Shown here piece after piece: positions 54,426-64,000 of a stretch of 64,000 nt of DNA. The DNA is from Karstenula rhodostoma CBS 690.94. Lineage: Eukaryota; Ascomycota; Dothideomycetes; Pleosporales; Didymosphaeriaceae. Both the position numbers and the translations under genes were made by a program. The notes under the pieces are model-generated. The model had not been told where the DNA came from, did not search any database, and saw only the letters and a program-made list of their open reading frames with translations. The DNA lies in assembly GCA_010093485.1 (NCBI GenBank), contig MU001499.1, positions 62,001 to 126,000 of the forward strand, written 5' to 3'. Numbering within the stretch: position 1 is the first letter of the stretch; each line of letters opens with the position of its first letter.

Positions 54426-55745
54426 TCAGGTTTGCTGCGAGACCGGCTTCTTGCCACTGCATTCGACCGTCCAAGGTGGTTCTCCATCCTCGTCAAACTC
54501 GGCCCATTGGAAGAAGGAACACCCCTCTTTGCCTGGGACGTAAGAGACGTGGCACATCCACATGTACCTTCCCCTATTCTCCTTCTGTCGGGTCACACAC
54601 CGGAGTACGGTAGGTACCCCACATTTGCACTTGGGTGTGTACTTGGGGTGCAAGTTCTCCTTGTAGTATCTATATGTTATGTTGAGCCGTTTGTTCTTCG
54701 CAAGAGGGTGCGGATCGATGGCCGAGGCGGGAGCGATCGAGTGCTTCCACTCCTCTTGCATCTCGGCATGCATGATCAGAAGAGAGTTATGCGGCAGATG
54801 GATAGAGATTTGACCCTGGGCATCCGCAAGCGAGCCGTCTTCTTTGCGATGCTGGCCGTCCGCTGCGCAGATTTTGCGAACGCGGAACTCACGCGCAACA
54901 CCGAGGCTCAGACTGCCAATCACCGCACGGGGTCCGAGATAGGTAAGCTGGTCAGCGTGATAGCCAACGCACTCTTTGGGGCCATCGTAGCAGTTGACAA
55001 ACGCCGTGTTGGCCTTCCAGGGTTTCGGGGTCTGGTACTTGAGCTTCTTCCCTGCTGGGTAAAAGTCACGTATGCGGCGCTGCATCTCTCGGTTGACAGC
55101 GTCTTCAACCTGTGGACAGGCTCGGAGCATCTCGGGGGTGCTTTGACGGACGTCGTCGACCTTGCGTCCATCATAGATGTACTCTGTCTTCTGCTCTTCC
55201 GCTTCGGCTAGACTGTTGACGTAGAAACAAAAAGTGTGTGGACTCTGGACGACTCTGTCGAACAACTTGAACTCGAGGTTGTTGTAGGACGGGGCTTCTT
55301 CGACCAGCTCACGTGTGAGTGCGTCGGCTTGCTCGGGTGGCAGGAAGTTGTGGATGATGGAGCATGGTGTGTGGGCCTCGATGTCGTCCGGTGCGTATAG
55401 GTACACCGTCTTGCCCTTCTTCACGAGCGGCTTTGCGGTGGCACCCGTCCCAGTGGGAGCAATGCGGTAAGACGACAAGGACGACTGGTATCCGACGGAG
55501 GAAGCAGATGGTTGCTTGCGAGTGGGGTTGGTCGAAAGAGCTTGCGAGGCCTGTTCCACGCTCCCTTCGGAAGCAAGCAGGGCTTCCAACAGGGTCCCTT
55601 CATCAACGCTTGGGTGCAGGGATGCTAGTATCGCCAACTTGAAGTCGGTCGGTTCGTCCTCTAGCTGCTCCGTCACCGGCTCGATCTGCGGGGCGGGGTG
55701 AAGGGCGTCAACGCGCCTCCTCTTGCGCGACACAAATGCATCCAT
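54426..55745 (-). CDS. AlkB-like Fe(II)/2-oxoglutarate dioxygenase with CUE and GRF modules
   Basis: Intronless, 439 aa. An N-terminal basic patch (SRKRRRVDA) is followed by a CUE-like ubiquitin-binding helix bundle (about 34-72, DFKLAILASLHPSVDEGTL). The AlkB dioxygenase core carries VNCYDG, H263-x-D265 (VGYHADQLTYLG), H334 (EEWKHSIAP) and R353 (KRLNITYRYY), the full Fe/2OG set. A C-terminal GRF zinc finger (373-415, CKCGVPTVLRC, then YMWMCHV, then CSFFQWAEF) with four cysteines binds nucleic acid in other proteins. Similar to ALKBH2/3-type DNA/RNA demethylases that reverse alkylation damage. The CUE module suggests recruitment to ubiquitin-marked damage sites, as described for ALKBH3-ASCC; this part is inference. 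Divergent from PEX7 by 189 bp. Confidence 0.9.
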   Translation of the reverse strand: MDAFVSRKRRRVDALHPAPQIEPVTEQLEDEPTDFKLAILASLHPSVDEGTLLEALLASEGSVEQASQALSTNPTRKQPSASSVGYQSSLSSYRIAPTGTGATAKPLVKKGKTVYLYAPDDIEAHTPCSIIHNFLPPEQADALTRELVEEAPSYNNLEFKLFDRVVQSPHTFCFYVNSLAEAEEQKTEYIYDGRKVDDVRQSTPEMLRACPQVEDAVNREMQRRIRDFYPAGKKLKYQTPKPWKANTAFVNCYDGPKECVGYHADQLTYLGPRAVIGSLSLGVAREFRVRKICAADGQHRKEDGSLADAQGQISIHLPHNSLLIMHAEMQEEWKHSIAPASAIDPHPLAKNKRLNITYRYYKENLHPKYTPKCKCGVPTVLRCVTRQKENRGRYMWMCHVSYVPGKEGCSFFQWAEFDEDGEPPWTVECSGKKPVSQQT

Positions 55746-55934
55746 GGTGGGCTGAGCGAGGCAGCAGCATGGTGGGACAGCGGAACGCGACTCGGGTCGA
55801 CGCGCGAACGCCAAAGCACGTGACCACAAGGGCGGGGCATTTGTGTGCATGTGGCCGAGACCTCGGAAGTGCGTCAGCTGCGCGTCGACGCTTTCTCCTC
55901 CAACAACAATGGGCACAGCCGCACCGGCAGCATC
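55746..55934. promoter_or_regulatory. bidirectional promoter, AlkB-like gene / pex7
   Basis: 189 bp between divergent start codons. It contains a CACGTG word (55817-55822), a possible bHLH site. Confidence 0.4.
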
Positions 55935-57002
55935 ATGCTCGAGTTCCGTACGCAGGGCTTCAATGGCTACAGCGTGAAATACTCGCCCTTCTTCGACTCG
56001 CGCATCGCCGTTGCGAGCGCCGCCAACTTTGGGCTTGTGGGCAATGGCCGCCTCTACGTGCTGGGGCTCACGGCCAACGGCATCGTCGCCGAGAAGTGGT
56101 TCGACACGCAGGACTCGCTGTTCGACACCACCTGGAGCGAGGCCCACGAGAACCAGCTGCTGACGGCCGGCGGCGACGGCTCCGTCAAGCTGTTCGACAT
56201 CACCCTCGACCAGTTCCCCGTGCAGTCGTGGCAGGAGCATGCGCGCGAGGTCTTCGCCGTGCACTGGAACCTCGTGGCCAAGGACACCTTCCTGAGCAGC
56301 AGCTGGGACGGCACCATCAAGATATGGAACCCCAACGCCCCCGCCAGCATCGCCACCCTGCCCACCCACACGTGCACCTACTCGGCCGCCTTCAGCCCGC
56401 ACAGCCCGTCCATCATCAGCTGCGTCGGCTCAGACTCGCACCTGCGCGTCTTCGATCTGCGGACGCCCGCCTCTGCCTCCAACCACCTCACCATGAATAT
56501 CCCCATCCACACCCCGCCAAAGCCCCGCATGGGCGCCGCTGCCCCGCCCGGCATTGCGCCCGCCGAAGCCCTCACCCACGACTGGAACAAGTACCGCGAC
56601 ACTGTGGTCGCTACCGCCGGCGTGGATCGCCTCGTGCGCACATTCGACATCCGCGCGCCTCAAGCGGGTCCCATCGCGGTCCTGCCAGGCCACGAGTACG
56701 CCGTGAGACGCGTGTCGTGGTCGCCGCACCTCTCCGATACCCTGATCAGTGCGAGCTACGACATGACGTGTCGCGTGTGGAGCGATGGCAGTGCCGTCAG
56801 GGGCCCCGCGGCCATGAATCCGGACGACATGCTTGGGGATCCCATGATGCACGGCGGCGGGCGCGAACTGGGTCGGATGGGCCGACACACCGAGTTTGCG
56901 ACGGGCGTCGACTGGTGTCTCTTTGGCGCAGAGGGCTGGTGTGCGAGCACCGGGTGGGACGAGCGCGTCCTTGTCTGGGATGCGCGGGCACTCATGCAAT
57001 GA
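55935..57002 (+). CDS. pex7: PEX7, peroxisomal PTS2 import receptor (WD40)
   Basis: Cytosolic/peroxisomal receptor that carries PTS2 proteins such as thiolase into peroxisomes. Intronless, 355 aa from ATG 55935. The N terminus is diagnostic: MLEFRTQGFNGYSVKYSPFF, then IAVASAANFGLVGNGRLYVL. At least six WD40 repeats follow (LLTAGGDGSVKLFD, FLSSSWDGTIKIWN, ISCVGSDSHLRVFD, VVATAGVDRLVRTFD, LISASYDMTCRVW, CASTGWDERVLVWDARAL). Length fits the family. The frame continues upstream to 55845 without other support, so the start at the conserved Met is preferred. Confidence 0.95.
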   Translation: MLEFRTQGFNGYSVKYSPFFDSRIAVASAANFGLVGNGRLYVLGLTANGIVAEKWFDTQDSLFDTTWSEAHENQLLTAGGDGSVKLFDITLDQFPVQSWQEHAREVFAVHWNLVAKDTFLSSSWDGTIKIWNPNAPASIATLPTHTCTYSAAFSPHSPSIISCVGSDSHLRVFDLRTPASASNHLTMNIPIHTPPKPRMGAAAPPGIAPAEALTHDWNKYRDTVVATAGVDRLVRTFDIRAPQAGPIAVLPGHEYAVRRVSWSPHLSDTLISASYDMTCRVWSDGSAVRGPAAMNPDDMLGDPMMHGGGRELGRMGRHTEFATGVDWCLFGAEGWCASTGWDERVLVWDARALMQ

Positions 57003-57890
57003 GCATGTGGGATGGTTGGTTGGACATGGGGAGGGGTTCTGCATCTGCCGGCGTCAAAAACAGAAGATATCCACGAAGTTACGATTCGAATATACACGAC
57101 CCCTGGGTCGAGAGAAATGTTTCACAAAAGGTTGGTAGACAACAATCATGTGTATCATCATTGCTTCCATCATACAGGTGAACACCGAGTACGATCTTTG
57201 CACAACGATCATGTGCATCATCACTGCTCCCATCACAGGCTAACACCATATACAATCTTCGCACCCGCAGTCCCACAAATCAATCGCATTTAAGCATGAT
57301 CCACTTCTCATCCCAAGAAAGACATCCAACCCCCCACCACATCAGCAGCCGCAGTGACACAGCCCGTATACCCTCCCTCGCATTTCCCAACCCCTCATAT
57401 CCCGACCCCCCAAGCAGCTCACCCAATCTCCCCAGTCCCACCCAGCTTCGACCGTTCTCTCTACAAACTCCCTCGAGAGATGCCATACCCACCACTCCAA
57501 CCTCCAAAACCCCACCGCCCCTCCCCTCAGCAGTGCCAACATACCATTACTCGATATGCAAAAGTCTGACCTGTTCTCTCCTGTTCACCACTGCAAACTC
57601 CCTCTGAGATCCTAGGTTCGTGGTGAGTGGGGATGGTTACTCACGGTTGGGAACGGCATCTGACTTCTTCGGCCTATCCGCGATGGTATGGGCTCGTTTC
57701 TATGTGCTTGTTGAGGGGTGGGGGTGGGTAATTTGGCAGATGGAAGGTTGGGGGTTGGAGAGGGTGAGAGGGGGTTTGTGCGTGAGGGAGAGAGATGCTG
57801 ACGTTTGACAGTGCTGTGGAGTTCATCGCGCGCACAGCATCCTTCCCCCTGCCTGAAACTTTGATTCAACGTTCATGGAAGCCACAGGAC
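57003..57890. other. interval between convergent pex7 and mannanase genes
   Basis: Contains a 63-bp duplication just after pex7 (separate entry) and a C-rich tract (57310-57540). No supported exon. Confidence 0.5.
57141..57265. repeat. 63-bp tandem duplication downstream of pex7
   Basis: Two head-to-tail copies (from 57141 and from 57204) starting AACAATCATGTG / AACGATCATGTG and ending ATCTTTGCAC / ATCTTCGCAC; about 80% identical with one 2-bp gap. Confidence 0.75.
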
Positions 57891-59543
57891 CTAGTATCCA
57901 TGACCACGAGTCTGGTTCTTCTTGATCCACGCCGCGACGTCCTTCTGCTGCCTCGCCACAATCCCCATCGCCTCGTCCGTATCGTACAAATCGTACCACC
58001 CTACTCAAATTAGCCACACTCCCCGAGCTGGGAACAACGCACGACGTACCGGGGCTCTCGTGGGGTGGATCCCCGGCCCAGACCATGCCGATCTTATTAA
58101 CAACCTGCGTCTCGGGCCGCCATATCCCGCCGTACGCCCACGGACAAGTGCCCACGTACGCGCCTCCCTTCTTGAAGTCGGCCACCACAGCGCCAATGAT
58201 GGTCTATCCGCGCGTCAGCTTTTCCCCGTCCCACCCAAGGGCCGTACTGTACTCACGTTGAAATACGCATCCTTATGCGACGTCCCCGCGCTGCTCAGAT
58301 ACGGATACTCCTTATCCTTATTCTCCCAGTTATCCCTCGCCATGCCAAACTCCTCCAGAAAAACAGGCTTGCCCACCTCCCGCGCCCACGCACTCGTGTT
58401 CGCGACGAACTGGGTCGCAAAGTCCTGCGCGGCCTTGAGATTCGCCGCGCTGGCGTCGTACATGTCGTAGACGCCCCAGTTCTGCACCCAGCAGTGGGTG
58501 GTGGCGTAGTCAACGTCGGGGGCGCGGTGCACGGCTTTGAAGATGTGCTCGCCCTGCTTGCTCTCCAGGCCGACGGAGATGAGCTGCTTGGGCGCGAGGT
58601 GGCGGATGTAGGAGGAGATGCGGGCGACCCAGGGGAAGAGCGGGTCGGCGGGGGAGTAGGAGGAGAGGGACTGCGGCTCGTTGGCGAGCTGCCAGGTCAT
58701 GATTGTTGCGTCCTCGTTGTACCGTCTTCCGTTGACGGTGTTGCGCCGCGTCACCACCGTCTTGATGTGGTCTTTGTACCACTGCTCCGCTTGCGCGTTG
58801 GTGTAGATCTGGTTGGCGAAGTCGGTGAATTCGTTGTAGCTGTGCGCGCCGTCGGAGGTGTCGGAGTAGTTTCCCCAGCCTGTGTGAGGGGTCGGGCGTT
58901 GCGGTGCTTTGGTCATGTTCCAGGAAGGGGGGTAGGGGATGGCGGTGTTGTTGAGTGCCCAGGAGACGTACTGCGCGAAGCCGCCGGACCACTGCCACTC
59001 GTTGTTCAGCGTCATGGTGGCGCGGATGCCGCGCTTGGACAGCTCGTCCAGGCAGATGTCGAGGCCGCGGAATATTTTCTCGTTGTATTTTCCGGGGGCG
59101 TCCATGAGTGGGGGGTTTATGCGGAAGGGCTGGGGTGTTGGTGCGCCTTCGGAGGAGGCCATGATGCGGAGGTGGTTCACGCCGTGAGCCTTGCAAAGGT
59201 GTTAAAGTCGTGTCAGGATTCGGTATGAGGAGGGAGCACTCACAGCCATTTGATCGAGCTCTGTGACGAGGCGCGAATAGTTTCCGCCCTGCGAGGCGTC
59301 GGCTGCGAGGTTCAGACATGCCCAGTAGTTAAGTCCCTGTGATGGTCAATCAGAGGTCAATTGAGAAACCCAAGTTCCTACAGTGATGTAATGAAGGCCC
59401 TTCCCATCTTTCAGCCTCAATCCACCAACATAAACAAAGTCTTTGGGGTTGACCGCATGAGGCTTCTTCCTGCTAGGGTTCCTCGGCGCACTCAATGCCG
59501 TCGCCGCAACGGCGAATCCCAAAAATGCAATTGAGGCCTTCAT
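57891..59543 (-). CDS. secreted endo-1,4-beta-mannanase (GH5_7)
   Basis: Retaining glycoside hydrolase that cuts mannan backbones in plant cell wall. Exons 59543-59382, 59336-59244, 59189-58257, 58203-58050 and 58000-57891 (introns 45, 54, 53 and 49 nt) give 483 aa. Signal peptide MKASIAFLGFAVAATALSA; then DFVYVGGLRLKDGKGLHYIT, GLNYWACLNLA and VNHLRIMASSE. The acid/base Glu256 sits in WQLANEPQ, the substrate His/Trp in THCWVQNWG, and the nucleophile Glu in VFLEEFGMARDNWEN (about 365). The end is GTCPWAYGGIWRP and a Lys-rich tail. No CBM is attached. Splice junctions restore QMA joined to AHGVNHLRIM and ESPG joined to WYDLYDTD. Confidence 0.95.
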
Positions 59544-59843
59544 AGTGACGGCTCAAGTATCTGAGAATAGCAGAGGGAACTTTAACATTTTATATTGTGA
59601 AGATATAGCCCACAATGAAGGACATCGGTCCGGGCAACGACGTAGGACATTCCTAATGCGGCAAGGCCAATATGGGTGGAATAGAAAGACGCTAGTGCGG
59701 AGCAGTGCTCTCCGAGCCCAATCAGGACCCAGTATACACTAGACTTGGGGTAATTCTCCGTCTTGCCTGTTGTCCACTGGTACCTCCGTGCGGTCCACAA
59801 TAACCCACGATGGTATTCTTCTTTATCCCGGATGGTACAGTGC
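59544..59843. other. mannanase promoter / 3' flank of DsbA-family gene
   Basis: 300 bp, no supported exon. Confidence 0.5.
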
Positions 59844-60638
59844 TTAGCACTTGCTCCCCGCATCGATGGCAACGGCACCCCCATCCTGCCTCTTCAGTCT
59901 CTCAAACAACTGCACAAACGCTGCCGGTTCCTGTGCGCCGCCCACCTCGAACTGGCCGTTGATGGTGAAGTTTGGCACGCCGTGGATGTCCTGCGCGTAC
60001 GCATCTTGCACTTCTTTGTCGACTTCCGCTCCGCCCTTGCCGGAGTCGAGCCATTCCTTAGCTTCGCTCTTGTCGAGGCCGGCTTTTTCGGCGGCTTCGA
60101 GGAGAGTCTGATGCGAGGTGATGTCCTTCTCGTTTTCGAAGTAGGCGGCGAAGAGCTCTTCGATTACTCGCGTCTGCATTTGAGGGCCCTTGGTCTTGCC
60201 GAGCTGGATGAGTCCTGTTTGCGGTCAGTAAGAAGGATGACCATCGCATTGGAGAAGGCTTACGGTGAGAGTCTCTCGTGTTTCCCGTCTTGCCTCCAAA
60301 CTTGAAGTTGATGCCCTCGTCTCTACCCACTTGCCCCAACATCTGGAAGGCGGCTGCAGCCCTCTGGTCGCCGAACTTCTGCCTGTAAAAACCGGTCTTG
60401 TCGATGCTGATTTTTGGCGCGTCAGGGTTCAGATAGAAGGGAAACCAGTTCGTGGAAAATGAGTCGTCAGAGTCGGGATGCGCGGCTTTGTAGGCGGCGA
60501 TGCCTTTCTCAAGGCGCTTCTTGCCAACATAGCACCATCTATCACGTGTCAACTCTTGCTTGTATTGAGATAATTAGACCGCGGGGAGTCTTACGGGCAG
60601 ACTGTGTCTGATACAATGTTGATGTTGAAGTTGGTCAT
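59844..60638 (-). CDS. DsbA-family (FrnE-like) thioredoxin-fold oxidoreductase
   Basis: Exons 60638-60595, 60538-60264 and 60214-59844 (introns 56 and 49 nt) give 229 aa. The N terminus MTNFNINIVSDTVCPWCYVG carries the CPWC redox motif, assembled across intron 1 (CC joined to A makes Pro). The alpha-helical insertion (about 75-150; NTRDSHRLIQLGKTKGPQ) and the cis-Pro loop GVPNFTINGQFEVGGAQEP complete the DSBA-like/2-hydroxychromene-2-carboxylate isomerase fold. There is no signal peptide, so it is cytosolic, as for FrnE-like proteins in other fungi. The actual substrate is unknown; polyketide isomerase (FrnE) and disulfide or GST-kappa-like roles are alternatives. Confidence 0.93.
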
Positions 60639-61346
60639 TTTCCGGAGACTCGCTTTGAACGCCACGATGAAGGTTTGGTAAGATGGCTATGATCTCACTG
60701 ATATCCAAGGGACGTTGTATGCATATGTACTATATAGTCGTGCGATAGTCGTCCGGTAAGGTGAAAGCAATGCTGACAAATAAGCTTGGTATTCACGAAA
60801 CTGCGTTCGGCGAAAGACGGCGATTGGGCGCGATGCAGCGAGTAACTCCTACCATGAAGCTGCCAAGAGGGGGTACTTCCACATTGCCACAAGCTGGCTG
60901 TATCCAGTAAGCATTTTAACAAATGCTTGTCAAATATAATGTTAGGTCGTACATTTATGGAACAAGGACAACGCTAGTGGCATGAAGGCCCACATTGCGA
61001 TTGAGAAGATCCCATCGTACAGCAGTGGCCGAAAAGGGCTGCAACGCCCTCTCATCAATATAAAAAAATCCAGTAGCATGCAGATGGAGTGACTCACTTC
61101 CTCGTCATGTTGCATGCGTTTCATCGCACGGTTGTCTTGAGATGCTCACAGTGGTCCCTTCCGCTTTAGGATCCCGCCAGCGCCTTTCGGGCTAAGCGAA
61201 GCCGCCCTTCATGGAGGAAGTATCCGGCGAACACGAGCGCAAGGCTGGTATATCATGGAAAGCAGTCTGGGTTCAGTATCGACTTCACCTCGCAACCATC
61301 ACACTACCCGGAATCACACTCTACACCAAGTCTTTGAGCCCAAGCA
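60639..61346. promoter_or_regulatory. divergent promoter interval
   Basis: About 710 bp between the DsbA-family and methyltransferase genes; no supported exon or RNA gene seen. Confidence 0.5.
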
Positions 61347-62281
61347 ATGTCTCGTGACAACAACTCTTTCATCGCCTCTGGCTCGGACCTGATGCGCAGG
61401 GCGATGCAAAACCGAAGGTTGGGTCCCGACGTACCTCACCTCAAGCCGATTATCGACGAACTGCCTGCTGGTTCAGTTGTCTGCGAAGTTGGCTGCGGTC
61501 CAGGAGGCATTACGCTCGATATCGCGCAGCTGTACCCACACCTTACCGTTCTCGGAATGGACGTTGACGAGGAGTCTATCAAGGTAAGTGGCAATGCAAC
61601 ATAGTCTAATGGGTTACTAATGCTGAGCACAGCTGGCACGAGAAGCAAAAGACAAGGCCGGAACGACCAACGTCCGCTACGCTCATGGCGATGCATGCAA
61701 CCTGGACAAGCTTGTCACGGTTGAAGGATTCGAGGCTTTAGATGGTGGATGCGATCTCGTCTACAGCCATGCAGTGCGCACTTGTCCTTTGCAGTCAGAC
61801 ATGAACATTCATACTGATACTTTCCTAGGCCATCATGCACACGGGCGACCAAGCCGCCGCGATCAGCCAAATGCGAAAAGCCGCCAAACCCAACGGCACC
61901 ATCTCCCTCAAGGAAGGCGACATGGGCTTGTTCTTCGCATATCCCGAGAATCCAGGCATGAAGAGGTGGCTAGAGACATTCCCGATTCTAAGTCTAGGCA
62001 AGGGCGCTGATCCGTACATTGGGCGCAAGCTGGTGTCTCTTGTGCTAGGTGCGGGATTCTCACACAGCCAGATCAAGGACGTGTCAATGCACGGACAGAT
62101 GCAGTGGCGGCCACAGGTCAAGCCTGGGTTGGTGATGGGCTTTGGGGAGATTATTCGGCAGTCGAAGCTGGGGGAGGACGACAAGAAGTTGATTGTTGAG
62201 GGGTTGGAGGAGTGGAGCAAGTACGAAGATGGGGTTGTGAGTTTTCCGGGCGTTATTGTGACGGCCACCAAGGAGGGATAG
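61347..62281 (+). CDS. SAM-dependent class I methyltransferase
   Basis: Exons 61347-61583, 61633-61773 and 61829-62281 (introns 49 and 55 nt, all phase 0) give 276 aa. The SAM-binding motif I is SVVCEVGCGPGGITLDIA, with the acidic residue of motif II in VLGMDVDEESI, motif III-like DLVYSHAAIMHTGD, and LKEGDMGLFF in the post-strand. It resembles UbiE/Coq5 and small secondary-metabolite methyltransferases (Methyltransf_11/25 group). The methyl acceptor is unknown. No targeting sequence. The start is the only ATG before the conserved region. Confidence 0.9.
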
Positions 62282-63252
62282 CAGAGAAGGTTCGATCTTT
62301 AGCAATATTCGCTGCTAAGGAATGCGTGTCTGAAGCTCTCACGACCAGTGCCGAGCCCTTGGCAGAGCGCACGTGACCATGGTCCGGCACTGGAGATTGT
62401 GATATAGAGGGCACGGACAGCCCTTAATCTGGTCGCCATAAGCCATAATGTCAGTCTGTCTACCCATCCTTGCCCAACGGTAAAAAGATTGCCGTGTTGT
62501 TAGTCGGAGCTGGACGATGAGTCCTCTTGGAGAGAGTGCGTCGCTGTTGGATCGCACCGTTCGTAAACCGTGGCGAAGTCCGGGGACATTTCTTCGCATA
62601 GCAACGTCATCTTACCCCGTCTAACTGTGAAGGCAGCGTGTCTCGGTGTGGAAGCGCCACGGGTACCATCCTGCACACTCGGCGCAATAGAGGCACGGCC
62701 GCACGCCGCACGCCGCACGCCGCACGTCACGCTCCGTACCGCTCGTCGTGCTGCAAGTCCAGCGCGTGCTCTGCGCTGGAAAAGGGCGAGTGAAAAGGCC
62801 ATTTAACGGTGCGGCCGGCGAGTCTGTCTGGCGGTCTAGGTGGTTTCCAGGGAGCGGTAGACTAGGCCATGGTACTCGGGCAACCCGCCCTGACCCCTAA
62901 TGCTGCATGCAGGGCTCCAAATGCGGCAGCTTATATGCGAAACATGCCGCGAAACCATCGAGTGCTCTGTCTTGTAAACACCCGCGAGGATCCTCTCTTC
63001 ACCACAGCTCTTACTCACGCCGTCCGCTTGACGTAGTTCGGCCGCCCGTTCGCTCCTCCACACTTGCAACGCCCGCCAAGCTCACCTCACAGCCCACGGA
63101 TCGGCTGCGGCCCTCAGCCGTCGACGTTGACCGCCAGCACAGCACACCGTCTAGATTTGGCCCCCAGACAGACGATCAAAACCGCGCCGACTCCCCGGCC
63201 ACGGTTCCAACGCACAGCAGCACACGGCCACACGCACGACACACCGCACGGC
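62282..63252. other. intergenic interval with GCACGCC repeat
   Basis: About 970 bp. A GCACGCC heptamer (three perfect copies plus a partial one, 62701-62728) lies in its middle. The right end holds a pyrimidine-rich promoter for the next gene. No supported exon. Confidence 0.5.
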
Positions 63253-64000
63253 ATGTCTGCCACCACCGCCAGAAAACCAGCCCCGCCGGCCACCCCTGGC
63301 CGCGATCAAGCAAGCAAGGCCTCGAGTTTGCCCACCGCCGCCCGCCGCGGGTCGACTCCCAGCGCCAACGGCACCACCAACGGTGTTACGAGGACACGCT
63401 CTGTCCGCTCTGGCACGAATGGCTCGCCCGTGTCAGCGCGGGCCGCCGTCAGGAAGCCCGGTGCACCCTCCAATCTCAGCATGAGCGCGTCGCAGGTCGA
63501 CAGCAACGACGAGGATGCCCGCGAGGAGCAGGCCGTCTTCATGGCGGACCTCAAGGAGCGCCTGCAGAGGGCCGAGACTGACGCCGAAGAGCGCCAGAAG
63601 CAGGTCGACGTGCTCAACGCACGCCTCGATGATGCGATCAAGGAGCAGGCCAAGCTCGAGGAGCGCGCCCACGAAGAGGAGGAGAAGGTTGAGTCGCTCG
63701 AGGCCGAGAAGCAGAAACTCGCACGCCACCAGCGCGAGCTCGAGGGCATCTACGAGGGGGAGCGCGTGCAGGCCATGAAGGACAAGGAAGAGGCACAGAC
63801 GCGCGTCGAAGAACTGCAAGCGACGATTCAGCGCTTGAAGGAGACCATGGCCAAGAAGAACGTCGAGAGCAGCGATGGCGAGGAAGGCAGGTTGTCACGA
63901 GCCTGTGAGTAGTCACCTTCGCTGCCCCATGTATCGCGATTTGTTACTAACACCACCCAGCAAGCTTCCGCCAGCACCCTTCCCGCAACAGCTCCTCGCA
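63253..64000 (+). CDS. coiled-coil protein, 5' part (runs off window)
   Basis: Exon 1 63253-63904 (phase 1), a 56-nt intron (63905-63960), exon 2 from 63961 past the window end. The first 90 residues are Ala/Ser/Thr/Arg-rich and basic (KPAPPATPGRDQASKASSL; a microtubule- or nucleic-acid-binding-like low-complexity tail). Residues about 100-210 form a strong coiled coil (VFMADLKERLQRAETDAEE, then EKVESLEAEKQKLARHQREL). After the intron SSFRQHPSRNSSS follows. Such N termini occur in fungal transport/cytoskeleton coiled-coil proteins, but I cannot name it from the part visible. Upstream codons in frame to 63064 are open without Met support. Confidence 0.82.

Noticed and set aside
58275..59228. 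317-codon plus frame over the mannanase
   Set aside because: Antisense shadow of GH5 exon 3; Val/Gly/Arg-rich with no domain.

Overview
This is a stretch of nuclear chromosome from a filamentous ascomycete (Pezizomycotina; Dothideomycetes is possible but only a guess). The reasons are short GT-AG introns of about 45-90 nt, a fungal Zn2Cys6 transcription factor, a Skn7 HSF/receiver regulator, a GH5_7 mannanase, a fungal-type sugar transporter and a P450, all packed closely on both strands. No operons, bacterial signals, CRISPR, rRNA or convincing tRNA genes were found. I rebuilt most genes by choosing splice sites that keep phase and restore family motifs; the exon coordinates are given in the entries.

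Left part (1-24 kb): a small spliced hypothetical gene; a dipeptidyl-peptidase III locus reduced to its two ends; APN1 endonuclease IV; a TM9SF/EMP70 membrane protein; SUA5 (tRNA t6A synthesis) with a possible dual start; a small Ala/Ser-rich spliced gene; a Zn2Cys6 regulator; a gene-poor 3.1-kb stretch; a FAD monooxygenase; an Hst2-type sirtuin; and a secreted acidic repeat protein interrupted by an assembly gap (23024-23199).

Middle part (24-31 kb): an AT-rich, gene-poor block. It holds one unrecognised protein (Cys/His cluster, Gly/Tyr-rich segment, RS segment, long coiled coil) and a relic membrane-protein fragment bracketed by two diverged direct repeats of about 200 bp. This is the most accessory-looking part of the window.

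Right part (31-64 kb): mostly housekeeping genes. They are an Ariadne RBR ubiquitin ligase, eIF2B epsilon, Skn7, a mitochondrial-type peroxiredoxin, a lambda-crystallin-type hydroxyacyl-CoA dehydrogenase divergent from a peroxisomal (AKL-ending) acyl-CoA/4-coumarate ligase, a sugar transporter convergent with a P450, a kelch membrane protein, an AlkB protein with CUE and GRF modules divergent from the PEX7 PTS2 receptor, a secreted mannanase, a DsbA-family oxidoreductase, a methyltransferase, and the start of a coiled-coil protein that runs off the end.

Links between genes are loose, as usual in fungi. Two themes recur: peroxisome function (PEX7, the AKL ligase and perhaps its divergent dehydrogenase) and stress/DNA repair (Skn7, peroxiredoxin, Apn1, AlkB, sirtuin). 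The observations most worth a second look are the gutted DPP III gene, the repeat-bracketed relic at 27.9-29.0 kb, the unrecognised modular protein at 25.5-27.4 kb, and the secreted repeat protein.
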